Origin: a virus
Length of the DNA: 64,000 bases
Strand: one strand, 5' to 3'
Virus record (IMG/VR): IMGVR_UViG_3300030117_006141
Span: 1 to 64,000 of that record
Shown: positions 26,549 through 36,960 of the stretch, piece by piece
How positions within the stretch are numbered: the first letter of the stretch is position 1
Layout of the letters: each line of letters opens with the position of its first letter
Position numbers and translations under genes: made by a program
Notes under the pieces: generated by a model
Databases searched by the model: none
Seen by the model: only the letters and a program-made list of their open reading frames with translations
What the model was told of the DNA's origin: nothing

Positions 26549-28408
26549 TTATCGATCAAATCTTATAACTATTGTAGTGTCCATATTTTTAGGTTTTTTT
26601 ATTGGTGTCGCCATTTTAGCAACTGCTAATAAATCAAATTCATCATTATATAATCCAACGGATGTTATGTACGGTGAAAAATTTGAAGATGATGCAAATC
26701 CTTTCATTCTATAATCTTTTATAGAATTATCTATTCTAAGAGTCGGGTTCATTGATGATTCAAATTCATCATCCTTAATATGACAATAATATTCCGATTC
26801 ATATATAGTGTGTTTATTTTGGAAGTTTATATACCATTTAGATGTATCACTAAACATATTAGTATAAGGTTCTCTTGGATCAGTAATCACCGCTAAACCA
26901 TAATCATAAAAAATATTACCTACTATATTTGTATTGGTAATACTAGATGATAATATCTGTAATGATGCTGATGGTATGGCTGAGTTATATAATCTTAGTT
27001 CATCTATAGAGCCCGTAAATGGTCGTATCATATTTTCCACGCTCGTTTTATATTTTATTCCTCCTCCCATTGAATCTCTATATACCATCGGTTCATAATC
27101 ACTTAACAACTCAGCACTGCCTTCCAAAAGACCCGGTCTAGATGAATAAAATGATTCATATGCTGGGATGTGTCTTGCTGCGCCTATTTGGATTGGTGCA
27201 TCCGATATTGTCGATAAAGATGTGTCAGTAAAATCATTCACTAGTCCCTTTCTTTGACCATTACAATACATTTCCAATTTAGAGCCTGTTTTTTGAAACA
27301 AAAAATGTCTCCAAGTATTATCATTATATTTATCAGCAGATATAATTGTTTTTGTGGTAACACCTGTTGATCTTCTAAAGATAATTTTACCATCATTTGA
27401 ACCCCATGAATTACCTACTGAAATTTCAAATGGATACGGAAGACCGTCTTTTTGTTTCTTAGAAATAATTACATTTTCTGTATGATTACTTAATGGTCTT
27501 CTTTTTACAAAATACGTGTTACCGTCTCCAGCTGGTAGGTTTTTGTAGGATTCAAAGGCTCCTTCTCTACTTTGACTAACAGACTGACTTGTTGGTATTT
27601 TCAACCACATTCCAATTGCAAATTCTTGATCAATCCCCAGTCTTGTTTGTTCAGGGCCCTGTCTTTTTGCTAATACATAACTTCCACTTACACCTTGCGT
27701 ATTTAATGCATACCCATTCATTCCCTTTTTATATTTTACCTTATGAGATGATACATTATATGGATAGGGGCCTTTATAATCTAATCCACGTTTTTCACCA
27801 TAATATCTACCTTGAGATATAGGGTTGTCAACAGGATTGTCATATCTAAATCCATCACTAAAGGGTATATGAATCATTAAATTTTCTTTACCAACCATAC
27901 TACTTGTAGATATTGTTTTGTCTATCAAATTAGTATATCCATCATCCTCTAATCTTATTGTTGGGGTCACTCCACTATCCATTATTTTTATAGTATTAGC
28001 TTTTATACCTTCTCCCCATAATGATTGGGGAATTGATATTATATGGGCTTGTGAATGCAAATCTCTATGTTGTCTACCGGGATCATTCATTTGACATGGT
28101 TGGGCATTTACATCATTTTCCATGCCTCTAGAGTTATATCTATAAAACAATTGGTCTATATTAGAATGTAATATAAATTTATAACGTGTATTCGATACAG
28201 GTTCAGATGATGATGCTGATATAAATGAATTCTTAGAAGCAGAAGAAAAAGATGCTATATAATGATTAGAACCAGTAATTAGACTTCCCGTTAATTGTAT
28301 CGATGCATTTAACGCTCCGCCTGTTACAGTCCAAACCTTATTAGCCACAAATGGTTGAAGAGATACATCTTCTGGTTTGAATGATTTAAAATATCCTATT
28401 TTTGCCAT
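26549..28408 (-). CDS. structural protein with LamG-like domain
   Basis: 619 residues. Residues ~235-483 form a concanavalin/LamG-like jelly roll: EFAIGMWLKIPTSQS, TWRHFLFQKTGSKLEMYCNGQRKGL and FTGSIDELRLYNSAIPSASLQ. The C-terminal ~45 residues (YITSVGLYNDEFDLLAVAKMATPIKK) are similar to the end of the next upstream gene, so both share an attachment or assembly module. The start has AAGGAAAT. Likely a tail or baseplate decoration, possibly carbohydrate-binding. Confidence 0.75.
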   Translation of the reverse strand: MAKIGYFKSFKPEDVSLQPFVANKVWTVTGGALNASIQLTGSLITGSNHYIASFSSASKNSFISASSSEPVSNTRYKFILHSNIDQLFYRYNSRGMENDVNAQPCQMNDPGRQHRDLHSQAHIISIPQSLWGEGIKANTIKIMDSGVTPTIRLEDDGYTNLIDKTISTSSMVGKENLMIHIPFSDGFRYDNPVDNPISQGRYYGEKRGLDYKGPYPYNVSSHKVKYKKGMNGYALNTQGVSGSYVLAKRQGPEQTRLGIDQEFAIGMWLKIPTSQSVSQSREGAFESYKNLPAGDGNTYFVKRRPLSNHTENVIISKKQKDGLPYPFEISVGNSWGSNDGKIIFRRSTGVTTKTIISADKYNDNTWRHFLFQKTGSKLEMYCNGQRKGLVNDFTDTSLSTISDAPIQIGAARHIPAYESFYSSRPGLLEGSAELLSDYEPMVYRDSMGGGIKYKTSVENMIRPFTGSIDELRLYNSAIPSASLQILSSSITNTNIVGNIFYDYGLAVITDPREPYTNMFSDTSKWYINFQNKHTIYESEYYCHIKDDEFESSMNPTLRIDNSIKDYRMKGFASSSNFSPYITSVGLYNDEFDLLAVAKMATPIKKPKNMDTTIVIRFDR

Positions 28409-28431
28409 ATATTGATTTCCTTAAAATAAAA

Positions 28432-28458
28432 GCTTCTCTATAATAAATATAAAGAAGC
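28432..28458 (-). terminator. hairpin with T-rich tail between two structural genes
   Basis: The minus strand reads GCTTCT, a 15-nt AT loop, AGAAGC, then TTTTATTTT, a factor-independent terminator shape. It sits 30 nt after the stop of the 344-residue gene. The loop contains TATATTTATTATAG, resembling the candidate late-promoter motif, so the site could combine termination with restart for the 619-residue gene. Confidence 0.5.
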
Positions 28459-28487
28459 CATATTTTTTAAGAATTATATAACTATAA

Positions 28488-29522
28488 TTAGTATTCTAAT
28501 TTTACTTTAATTAAAGCTTCTCTTGAAAAACTTTTTAGTAATGGTTTACTAAGCTTGGCTACGGCAAGTAATTCATTTGCATTATTATACATACCAACTG
28601 TTGTAATATAAACTTGTGGGTTTTGCTTCATTGTCGCATGTTTTAGACTTCCATTAGAACCAGTAACAAATGAAGGATTATTACTATAATTATAATCTTT
28701 ATTTTTTACTCTTACAAAATAATATGCACATGTTAATTGTTGAGCGTTTCTAGCTTTAAACGATGCTCCTCCTTTTACGTGATTATAAAATTTAGCCGGT
28801 TCTGCTGGTGTATCTGCCGTATTAGATCCACTTCTTCTACCCCTAGTAGCTACAATACCCATAGAACTAGATGAAATCAATCCTGCATCAAATATTAAAA
28901 TTCCTTGTTCAGGATACACCTTTCCGTATCTAGTTTTATTGTTTGTATGAGCTCCAGTTGTTCCTATTGAACCACTAATAATATCATAACTAGCTCCTGC
29001 AGTTCCAATTTCTCCTGCTGCATCTGCACTGTTATCTATAAATTTTACGGGTGCTTTACCAACTGAACCTGATAATGTTAGTTCCCAATTTCCTGGGTCT
29101 AGTGCTTCTTTTGCCCTAGCTCTATTGAAATTAATAACAAATATTTCTTTAACGGATCTTGTATTTCCGGCACCATCAGTTGTTGTCCAAGTAGTTGTTC
29201 CATCATCTAATAATAATTGTTTATATTGCGAGAATATAGCTTTTGTTGGAGAATCTCCAGCTCGTCCACCTGTTGTTTTATATGATCCACTGCCGTCTAT
29301 ATTTCCATATGCCACAGAAAATTGAGGTACAGCTGTAGTATCTGAATTGATATCTTTATCATATATTTCTAAGTAATAATTACCTGAGCTACCGCTCTGT
29401 GTAGATGATGTAAAAAATGTTGCTAGTGTAGCACTATTATCTGACCATGCTGTTGATGTAACTATTTCCTGTTTTCCATAAATTGTGTCATCGCTCGTAA
29501 ATGCTTGATATATCTTAGCCAT
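28488..29522 (-). CDS. structural protein, marine T4-like family
   Basis: 344 residues, beta-rich and low in Cys. The N-terminus (MAKIYQAFTSDDTIYGKQEIV) is followed by NYYLEIYDKDINSDT...PQFSVAYGNIDGSGS and KEIFVINFNRARAKEALDPGNWELTLSG. The C-terminus (YITTVGMYNNANELLAVAKLSKPLLKS) is shared with the 619-residue neighbour. I recall similar proteins among marine phage virion proteins but no specific role. The start has AGGAGAA. It lies in the run downstream of gp6, so it is probably a baseplate-proximal or tail component. Confidence 0.75.
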   Translation of the reverse strand: MAKIYQAFTSDDTIYGKQEIVTSTAWSDNSATLATFFTSSTQSGSSGNYYLEIYDKDINSDTTAVPQFSVAYGNIDGSGSYKTTGGRAGDSPTKAIFSQYKQLLLDDGTTTWTTTDGAGNTRSVKEIFVINFNRARAKEALDPGNWELTLSGSVGKAPVKFIDNSADAAGEIGTAGASYDIISGSIGTTGAHTNNKTRYGKVYPEQGILIFDAGLISSSSMGIVATRGRRSGSNTADTPAEPAKFYNHVKGGASFKARNAQQLTCAYYFVRVKNKDYNYSNNPSFVTGSNGSLKHATMKQNPQVYITTVGMYNNANELLAVAKLSKPLLKSFSREALIKVKLEY

Positions 29523-29535
29523 TTTTTAATTTCTC

Positions 29536-30183
29536 CTATTTATTTGGGTCCAAGTTTACAGCAAGAGATACTGTTAATGAACCTCCTGTTTCATTACCTA
29601 TAAATGTAACAGTTGCTGATCCTGCTGCAGATAACGATTTAGCTGTGATTCTAAATGAATTTCCAGATACAGTTACTGTATTATTAACAGGAGTTCCTTC
29701 GGTTGTTGTATTATATACATTAGAATATGAACCTCCAGTTGTTGCTGAACCTACTACATCCAAAAATGCTATATCTGAATCTGATAATATCGCGGTATAA
29801 CCTGCCGTTCCATTTGAGCCGGGTAAGTTAGGTGTTGATGGACTTATGACAATTGATTGTCCCTGGTCTAAAGGTCCTAGTGCAGTGCTTCCAATATTAA
29901 TTATAGGTAATTTAGTTGTATTTTGTCCAAGTGAAACTAGTTTATGTTTCATTACATGTTGTTGATTAGGTGATGCCTCAACTACAGGCATACTTTCTAT
30001 CACTGTTCCATAATAGTTACTACCTAACTCATGTGCCGGATTCCAAAGGTTATAATCCACTTCATCATCCGCTAAGGCAAATTTTGTAATTTGAAAAGAA
30101 CCGTCACCTTTTGCTAAAAGTTCCCTTCCCTTTTTTGTTAATATTGCGTCCACTGTAATTGAACTATTGTCTAAATATCCCAT
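29536..30183 (-). CDS. structural protein, MGYLDNS-type conserved family
   Basis: 215 residues. A conserved N-terminal block (GYLDNSSITVDAILTKKGRELLAKGDGSFQITKFALADDEVDYNLW, residues 2-47) is one I recall in marine T4-like structural gene clusters. The C-terminal ~75 residues look like a small beta-sandwich (TVTVSGNSFRITAKSLSAAGSATVTFIG), perhaps Ig-like. The start has GAGGA and a candidate late promoter 20 nt upstream. The function is unassigned; probably a virion component. Confidence 0.75.
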   Translation of the reverse strand: MGYLDNSSITVDAILTKKGRELLAKGDGSFQITKFALADDEVDYNLWNPAHELGSNYYGTVIESMPVVEASPNQQHVMKHKLVSLGQNTTKLPIINIGSTALGPLDQGQSIVISPSTPNLPGSNGTAGYTAILSDSDIAFLDVVGSATTGGSYSNVYNTTTEGTPVNNTVTVSGNSFRITAKSLSAAGSATVTFIGNETGGSLTVSLAVNLDPNK

Positions 30184-30202
30184 AATTTTTCCTCTTATTA
30201 TT

Positions 30203-30216
30203 CTACATATAAATAT
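30203..30216 (-). promoter_or_regulatory. candidate late promoter before the 215-residue gene
   Basis: The minus strand reads ATATTTATATGTAG, 20 nt before the start at 30183. It shares the ATATTTATAT core with the sites at 1298, 22048, 42363 and 46272 and lies in a 94-nt gap between structural genes. Confidence 0.4.
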
Positions 30217-30277
30217 ATACTTATAGTAAAAAGCTGTCCTTTATTATAATTATATGTTGCTCTAAATATTCTTTCAT

Positions 30278-33200
30278 TTATTTTCCTGATTTACCACCTG
30301 CCCAAGATGTATTAGGTGGGCTTGCTGTTATCCAAACCATTTCATACCCATTATTTAACCAATATCCATTTGTTTGACCCTGAGGTCCTGGTTGTTGAGA
30401 ACCTGGAATTATATCACCCTTTTGACCGCCCATAACAGATACTTCTGCAGGCAATTCACCGGATAATAGCAACTCACCTTTACCTGCCTGGGCTTCTGCT
30501 GCGCTAAATAATAAATTAGGATTTGTTTCAAAATATTCTACTACTGCATTTCCATCAGGTGTTTGGGAACTTGGTATATTGAAATCCGCTCCACGCATTT
30601 GAGCTCCCATGAATGATAGTAATTGTATTCCAGTATTGTCATCAATATTAACTTCCGCAAATTTTATTGAACTAGAATACGCCTGTTTTTTATATGAACC
30701 CAGGTGTGCGCCAAATTGACCATTGGGTGTTTTTCTATATGGTTGTTTAGGGTTTCTAGCATACTCAAATGGCCCTCTCCAAGATCCCGCATCTAAGTAT
30801 AACATATGATTAGATGCACTTATAGAAGAACTATAAAAATATTGTTTTGTTTTATAAATACTAGATACTCTCGATGCTGTAATTGCGGGATTGGTTCCTT
30901 CTCTAGAAATTATGCTAGCTAATTGTATAGATGAGGATCCTTTCGTATATGAATCTGTTCCTTTATGTATAACAGTTTGTGTTTGCAAATATCTAGAACC
31001 ATCTTCTCTTATATTATATCCATGTCTGCTATGGATAGGTCCAGTTCCAACAATCGACATTTCCCAAGGAACTCCTGCGCTTCCTGTTTTATATACTACA
31101 TCATTTGAAGACGTAAAATGATAAATAATATTTTCCGTTTGGTTAATATTTTTTAAGCTTCCTGATGTCATAATGTATTCACCATATATTTTTGCATGTG
31201 ATGATGTTACAAATATATCATTAGGAGTTGTTGTATTATAATCCATTTTTATGGTAGCCGGATCCTTAAATTGGTCTTCCGACAGAACAGGTTGTGCTCT
31301 TTCAATTTTAGTTCTTTCTAATATTGTTGGCTCTATTAATAACCCTGATAATTCGTTAGCTTTACTCGGAATAAATTTATTAATTATCTTAAATAGAGAA
31401 CCATCAAAAAACTCTATCTGCCTGATATAATCCCAAAGATTTTTTCCTGATGAATATTTTTTAAAGTATTCGTTGCGAATATTATTTAATTGTGTATATT
31501 CATTTTTATATTGATCTCTCGGATCGCCAACGAATTGATCTAATCGTGTTTGGCCTATTGAGTTTGCTATATCTATGTTTACGTCATTTGTTGGTGACAA
31601 ATATATACCTATCTTATTGGTATCTATAGGCGCAGTGTCTAACGATGATTGTTCCTTTCGAGTATGCCTTGAAAGTATTGAGTACTTTTCCCCATCAGCT
31701 GCAGTCTCTTGTGGTAATTTATTATCTTCTATTCTAATCTTATTACTAGTAGGACTGTTTCCAACCGTACTTGGCATATTAATATAATACACCTCTTCTA
31801 CGTCTTCATAATCATTACCATATTTACTAAATCCTGAACCTGAAGCGTATCCGTATTGTAATCCGCCGTTAGTAGACCAGTCTACATATTTATGAGCAGA
31901 AGGATGACTACTAGATATTATCTTATTTCCCGATGAACTATGATCATATGTTTTTAAATCCGTTCCTAATCGGAATCTAGTTACTAAATCATAATATGAT
32001 GACGAATAATTATTACCAACAATACTTTGAGGATTTTGGATATGTTGATCAAATGCCCCGACTGATAGTCTATTTATCCACAATCTATATTCTTGCATTG
32101 ACCCACTAAATCCATAATCTTCCGGCCATGCCGCTTTAATGTCAGCAGGGCAACCATTTGTTGAATCCCATTCATCTGGTCTAAGTCCTATAGTTTGATT
32201 CTGGACGCCCGCTTTTATCCAATGATTTTGATTAACTGATCCGGATATTGTTCTGGTGCTAGCTGATACCGCATGCGTTATTCTACCCTGGGAATGATCT
32301 GCTGATTTTTTTGCAAATACGTCAAATGTTACAGGTTGTAATTTTTGGTGAGCTGGAGTTCCAGAACCTGTAGGCATTGTTCGTCTTAACATTATATTCC
32401 ACCAATCTCCGTCGTATAGCGGAGTCCAAGCTGTGGAGCAAGATACAATTCCCCCTTGGCCGTTATTCTCTATACTACCCGAAGCCCAGTATTTTAATCT
32501 TCCATATGGAGATTTACCAACCTTATAAGTTAAATGTGCGGAAGAACTGTGTTCTAATACAAGACCTCTGCTGCTTTGGATATCCGCCCATAATACCTGA
32601 TTCCTTTTGTATGAAGTTTTAATTCTCATTTCCATTGTATTTGGAAAGAAATTCATATGTGAATTAGGGTGGTGTTTATCTATTTTTGTCCAGTCATGTG
32701 TTATCTTATCTGTTCCTGAAAATCTTAGTGCGTTAGCATATCTATTGATCGCAAATTGGGAATTTTGACCTTCTAAATCCGGTCCACCAAATTCTACAAT
32801 TCTTAAAATTGAAGATGGTATACCATAACAATTTACAAGTGCTCTAATACTTCTTTCAGTTCCTTTCGTTTTTAATAACGAAGGTAAATTATTGATTATT
32901 CTATTCCATATCTCAGTCGTTCTATCATAACCCGAAATTGTAGGCAATGATCCTGATGTTGTTCCTAACCCAGTTTGTAATGTTGTTCCGGACTGATTTG
33001 TTCCTAGTGCATAGGACCAAAGATCTTCATTAACGTTACCATTAAATAATTGGGTTCCCAATGATTGGGCTATATCATATAATAGTTCTTTAGGTGCACC
33101 AATATTTGGGTCCTCTTCCCTGCTATGAATACTTGTTAGATTTTGTATATAATTAAATAGGATATCATAATGCTGACCTAACATATGTGTATAGGTAAAC

Positions 33201-34549
33201 ATTGTACTATTTTGTGGGTCGTCCAATATAAATGTTGGAAGAGCTTTTAATAGCATATCCTGATTATCCCTATCATGCATAGATGCAGAATATACTTGAC
33301 CTCCAAAAAATGGACTACTTGTGCTTGTGTTACCAAACCATTTTTTAACAACAGTATCTGAAGATGATACATTGCAGTATGGTTTTGTATTATTATATTT
33401 GGGCCATGTTGATGGTTCGTATTTTATATTTCCGTCATCTCCTGAACCTGAGCCATAGTACAAAAATCTTTCATATCCATCAAATCCATTTAACAAGGCA
33501 TCTATTTGTTGTTTTTTTATTTGTATATTTCCAGTAGCTTCCGTTCCGGCTCCTGATAAATTATTTAGATCATTAATATCCGATCTATAATCTTCTATGA
33601 GGGTCATTTTATAATGAAAATTTCTTAATCTTTCTTCTGCAGAACTAAAATGTATAAAATTATTAAAATCCCTATAATCAATATTTAATTCAACACCTTC
33701 TCCCCAACTTCCACTAACAAATTTAGATATTAATTGCTGGGATGTTTCTTGACCAGATCCTAGTATTTCATCCCATGTCTTTTCAGCAGTACCATAAGAT
33801 TTTACACCGTCTAAATTTAATTCAAAATTAGGATGAAGTAATCTAAACCCCTCAGAGGCAACTGGTGTCTGTAAGTTAATATTAATATCTACTATATCTG
33901 AACATAATACAGAAATGTTAATAACCGATTGGCCTTCTGTTTTTAATGGGGTAAGTAATTTTAGATAAACATTTTTATTATCATCTAAAGCGGCACCGCC
34001 CTCAGCATATAAATTTATAACATGAGATACATCACCTTTACCTTCTTCAATAATAAGAGGCAAGGTAAACATACTACCAGGGTCATCGCCTATATATCGA
34101 ACTTCATGCAATCTATATATCGCGGACCAAAGCATATGGTATTTTGATGCATATTGTTGACCAGCAATTTCTGGATCATTATTTAACTGTTCTATAGTTT
34201 CACCTGTAATTTTTATTTCTTTGAAATCTTCTGATATTTCATCAATCGGTATTCCTGTTAAGTGGTTTCTAACGAAAAGTAATTTTACATTAAATTCGCC
34301 TGATGAGAATCCAGCCTTTGTTAGTGCGGCCTCTATATCTACTAATGTGGCGCCTGAAGTTTTTTCTGGGATGGACCCATCAGAATTTGTGCTAGAAGTA
34401 TACCAATCCCCGGGATCCACAACAGTAGATATTATAAAATTACCCGCGGTATTATATACATGCATAATAACGCGATCATCACTAGATACGCCGAAGTTTG
34501 TTAAAAACTTGCGTCCTGGTAAATTTGGTGTTAATGTTATTCTAGCCAT
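30278..34549 (-). CDS. large baseplate/tail structural protein with LamG-like domain
   Basis: 1423 residues. The N-terminal part has KILVFNV-like beta strands and EIAGQQYASKYHMLWSAIYRLHEVRYIGDDPGSMFTL. Later comes LWNRI/NNLPSLLKTKGTERSIRALVNCYGIPSSILRIVEFGG, a block I associate with marine phage tail proteins. Residues ~600-835 look concanavalin/LamG-like (ANALRFSGTDKI..., MEMRIKTSY, SGSMQEYRLWINRLS). By position downstream of gp6 it could stand where gp7 stands in T4 (1032 residues), but sequence alone does not show this. AGGAAAA precedes the start. Confidence 0.72.
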   Translation of the reverse strand: MARITLTPNLPGRKFLTNFGVSSDDRVIMHVYNTAGNFIISTVVDPGDWYTSSTNSDGSIPEKTSGATLVDIEAALTKAGFSSGEFNVKLLFVRNHLTGIPIDEISEDFKEIKITGETIEQLNNDPEIAGQQYASKYHMLWSAIYRLHEVRYIGDDPGSMFTLPLIIEEGKGDVSHVINLYAEGGAALDDNKNVYLKLLTPLKTEGQSVINISVLCSDIVDININLQTPVASEGFRLLHPNFELNLDGVKSYGTAEKTWDEILGSGQETSQQLISKFVSGSWGEGVELNIDYRDFNNFIHFSSAEERLRNFHYKMTLIEDYRSDINDLNNLSGAGTEATGNIQIKKQQIDALLNGFDGYERFLYYGSGSGDDGNIKYEPSTWPKYNNTKPYCNVSSSDTVVKKWFGNTSTSSPFFGGQVYSASMHDRDNQDMLLKALPTFILDDPQNSTMFTYTHMLGQHYDILFNYIQNLTSIHSREEDPNIGAPKELLYDIAQSLGTQLFNGNVNEDLWSYALGTNQSGTTLQTGLGTTSGSLPTISGYDRTTEIWNRIINNLPSLLKTKGTERSIRALVNCYGIPSSILRIVEFGGPDLEGQNSQFAINRYANALRFSGTDKITHDWTKIDKHHPNSHMNFFPNTMEMRIKTSYKRNQVLWADIQSSRGLVLEHSSSAHLTYKVGKSPYGRLKYWASGSIENNGQGGIVSCSTAWTPLYDGDWWNIMLRRTMPTGSGTPAHQKLQPVTFDVFAKKSADHSQGRITHAVSASTRTISGSVNQNHWIKAGVQNQTIGLRPDEWDSTNGCPADIKAAWPEDYGFSGSMQEYRLWINRLSVGAFDQHIQNPQSIVGNNYSSSYYDLVTRFRLGTDLKTYDHSSSGNKIISSSHPSAHKYVDWSTNGGLQYGYASGSGFSKYGNDYEDVEEVYYINMPSTVGNSPTSNKIRIEDNKLPQETAADGEKYSILSRHTRKEQSSLDTAPIDTNKIGIYLSPTNDVNIDIANSIGQTRLDQFVGDPRDQYKNEYTQLNNIRNEYFKKYSSGKNLWDYIRQIEFFDGSLFKIINKFIPSKANELSGLLIEPTILERTKIERAQPVLSEDQFKDPATIKMDYNTTTPNDIFVTSSHAKIYGEYIMTSGSLKNINQTENIIYHFTSSNDVVYKTGSAGVPWEMSIVGTGPIHSRHGYNIREDGSRYLQTQTVIHKGTDSYTKGSSSIQLASIISREGTNPAITASRVSSIYKTKQYFYSSSISASNHMLYLDAGSWRGPFEYARNPKQPYRKTPNGQFGAHLGSYKKQAYSSSIKFAEVNIDDNTGIQLLSFMGAQMRGADFNIPSSQTPDGNAVVEYFETNPNLLFSAAEAQAGKGELLLSGELPAEVSVMGGQKGDIIPGSQQPGPQGQTNGYWLNNGYEMVWITASPPNTSWAGGKSGK

Positions 34550-34563
34550 TTATATTTTTCCTA

Positions 34564-36960
34564 TTAATCCGGTGAATATCCAAAATTATTTCTAGGTGAT
34601 TCAGTTACTGCCTTACTATGACCATAATTTCTTGCATCTTTATAATGGCCACTATATTCTTCCGATTTCATTCTTTCCAACATAGCCCTAAAAGCACAGT
34701 CCAGTAAATGAAAAGTTAAACGTTGTTTTATCATATTTTTTATTTGTTCTTCCTTAGCACTAAATACTTCTTCAGGAACTTGTGTCTGAGCTTGTAGTAT
34801 TTGATATATTTTATTCCAATTCATGGTATCTTCTAAAGTAACTTTAATTTCACTAATATCATCTTCACTGATTCCTGTAATTGATATATCCTGTGGATTG
34901 TAGTCCATCATAAACCAATATAAACCGCACAGACCCCAATACATATTAGGCAGGACATAATTATCACTAGGATCATTTAAAAAGTCATCAAAATCAGACC
35001 AATGTTGTGTCCCGGAAATACCACTATGAGTAATTTGCTTGAATACATCGTATATTGGTCTTTTTAGAAAAGTATAATCTCCATCCTCAAAAGACCATGC
35101 TCCCTGCATAGTTTCTAATTTGTTTAGATGGGGTTTGAAGTTATCAGTATTTTTATGAACCTCATAAATAGCATCATCTATATCTTCGTATAATAATTTT
35201 TGTCTAATAACAGGAATTATATTAGCTCCAGCCATAACCAGAATTCTTCTTTTTGTCATAACAGAACTCAGATCCTCCTGATCTCTAGTTAATGCCGGTA
35301 TGCTAAATTGGAAATATATAGCCGATTTACCATCCCTATCCATTTGATTATTATTAAAATCCTTGAGCCATTCTAAATTCATTCTCTTTACATTCAGTGC
35401 TGCCATTGCCGCATGTCTAACCATAATCGGTTTGCCAAAATAAATATCCTCTGCATCATCCATGTCCGGCCGACTAGTTTTTGACGTTTTACTATACCCA
35501 ACCCAAGAGCTCCAAGGCAGATTATGATCCCACGAAGATTCTGGTTCGATTCCCGTATTGGGTCTATAAATATTAAAACATATATGTTTATTTCTTATCC
35601 CTTCTTCTTCATTTGGCCATCTATAAAAATCTTTGACAGAGCCTACCCAGGTGGATAATGGGTATGCGGTATCTCTTACTGCACCCATACTTCCATTCCC
35701 CCAAGTTGCTCTTTCATTCCATTCCTCTAATTGACTCCACTCTGTAAATTTATATTTTAATACAGCGGGGTTTAGAGCTGCTCTACGAGGCATTTCCCAT
35801 GTTTCATATTGTCTATTAAAATCATCACCCAATCTATTTACAATAATTCTAGCATTTATTCCCCAACAACCAGTAAGAATAGATTTAAATCTTATGTCGT
35901 TCATTGATCTATCCCAAGCCCTACTACCGTCTCTATGAGCTACTAATTCCACTCTTAATTTTCTGGCCCCGATCGGCATTCCTATTCTTCTGTGCTTGAA
36001 ACACATTAAGGTTCTTTGATAACTATTTCGTGTATTACTTAACTGAACTCTTCTTATTTCATCGTCCCTATCATTGAATAAAATAAAATTTATTCTAATC
36101 ATATCATTTATAAATGCTTGTTTGATATGCCAAAAAGCCGGGTGATCATTTCTCTCGTGGGAGGAATCATCTGATGCAATACCCCTTCTCCAGTTAACAT
36201 CCCCATCATCATCTATTTTAGTATAACAGTGAGTATCATGCACATGAAATCTTTTTCCCACTAACCAAGCACCGCATCTAAGATCAACTTCCTCTATACC
36301 TTCTATTTTTCTATCTATCACATCTTTTATTTGTGTTAAATCTATTTCCTGATGTAGTTTTATTTCATTATGTAAATTTCTATTAGCAAACGGACCTAAT
36401 ACCCTATCACCTTTGTCTGGTTTTGGGTATATTTCTTGATCGATTATGTGACGAGTTGATGGTGACATATCCCATGTAGATACCCATCCTAATTTTTTAT
36501 TACTATCCCAAAAATAGGGAGCTACTTGTTCCATGGAACCCTCTATTACTGACCATCCCGCATCTCCTAATCTTTGTTCTCCATTTTGAACTATATTCTT
36601 CGTTAATAAATTATTTTCCAAAACATCCAAAACTTCTACGGTTGTTGGCTCAGATGTCACTGTCCCGAACTGATTGGAGATTTCACACTGATATATTCCA
36701 GCGTCATCTACTCGTATATCATTAAGTTCAATAGATGGTCTATCCCACCAAGATCTGGGTCTTTTATAATCATGATATGCAAGATCGCCTTCCTCTGTTC
36801 CAAAGGGAATACCATCTTTGGTCCATAGATAATGTAATGTATTATCATTTGCAGAATTAACAAAAGAATTATGTGTCACACCAACGCTCAATATTAAATT
36901 AGAGCCCTGGACGACTGTTCTGATATTATCTTTTACATATATCGTTTTGGTTTCTGACAT
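34564..36960 (-). CDS. structural protein with N-terminal Ig-like domain
   Basis: 798 residues. Residues ~5-110 form an Ig-like domain: core Trp (LHYLWTKDG, W46) and the hallmark D-x-G-x-Y-x-C (DDAGIYQCEISNQFGTVTS, C92). The partner cysteine is absent. The rest is Trp/Arg/Asp-rich (WNERATWGNGSMGAVRD, SWDHNLPWSSWVGYSK) and ends ARNYGHSKAVTESPRNNFGYSPD. Ig-like domains are known add-ons of phage tail and baseplate proteins and may bind surface sugars. The gene overlaps its upstream neighbour at one base and is followed closely by the 1423-residue gene. Confidence 0.75.
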   Translation of the reverse strand: MSETKTIYVKDNIRTVVQGSNLILSVGVTHNSFVNSANDNTLHYLWTKDGIPFGTEEGDLAYHDYKRPRSWWDRPSIELNDIRVDDAGIYQCEISNQFGTVTSEPTTVEVLDVLENNLLTKNIVQNGEQRLGDAGWSVIEGSMEQVAPYFWDSNKKLGWVSTWDMSPSTRHIIDQEIYPKPDKGDRVLGPFANRNLHNEIKLHQEIDLTQIKDVIDRKIEGIEEVDLRCGAWLVGKRFHVHDTHCYTKIDDDGDVNWRRGIASDDSSHERNDHPAFWHIKQAFINDMIRINFILFNDRDDEIRRVQLSNTRNSYQRTLMCFKHRRIGMPIGARKLRVELVAHRDGSRAWDRSMNDIRFKSILTGCWGINARIIVNRLGDDFNRQYETWEMPRRAALNPAVLKYKFTEWSQLEEWNERATWGNGSMGAVRDTAYPLSTWVGSVKDFYRWPNEEEGIRNKHICFNIYRPNTGIEPESSWDHNLPWSSWVGYSKTSKTSRPDMDDAEDIYFGKPIMVRHAAMAALNVKRMNLEWLKDFNNNQMDRDGKSAIYFQFSIPALTRDQEDLSSVMTKRRILVMAGANIIPVIRQKLLYEDIDDAIYEVHKNTDNFKPHLNKLETMQGAWSFEDGDYTFLKRPIYDVFKQITHSGISGTQHWSDFDDFLNDPSDNYVLPNMYWGLCGLYWFMMDYNPQDISITGISEDDISEIKVTLEDTMNWNKIYQILQAQTQVPEEVFSAKEEQIKNMIKQRLTFHLLDCAFRAMLERMKSEEYSGHYKDARNYGHSKAVTESPRNNFGYSPD

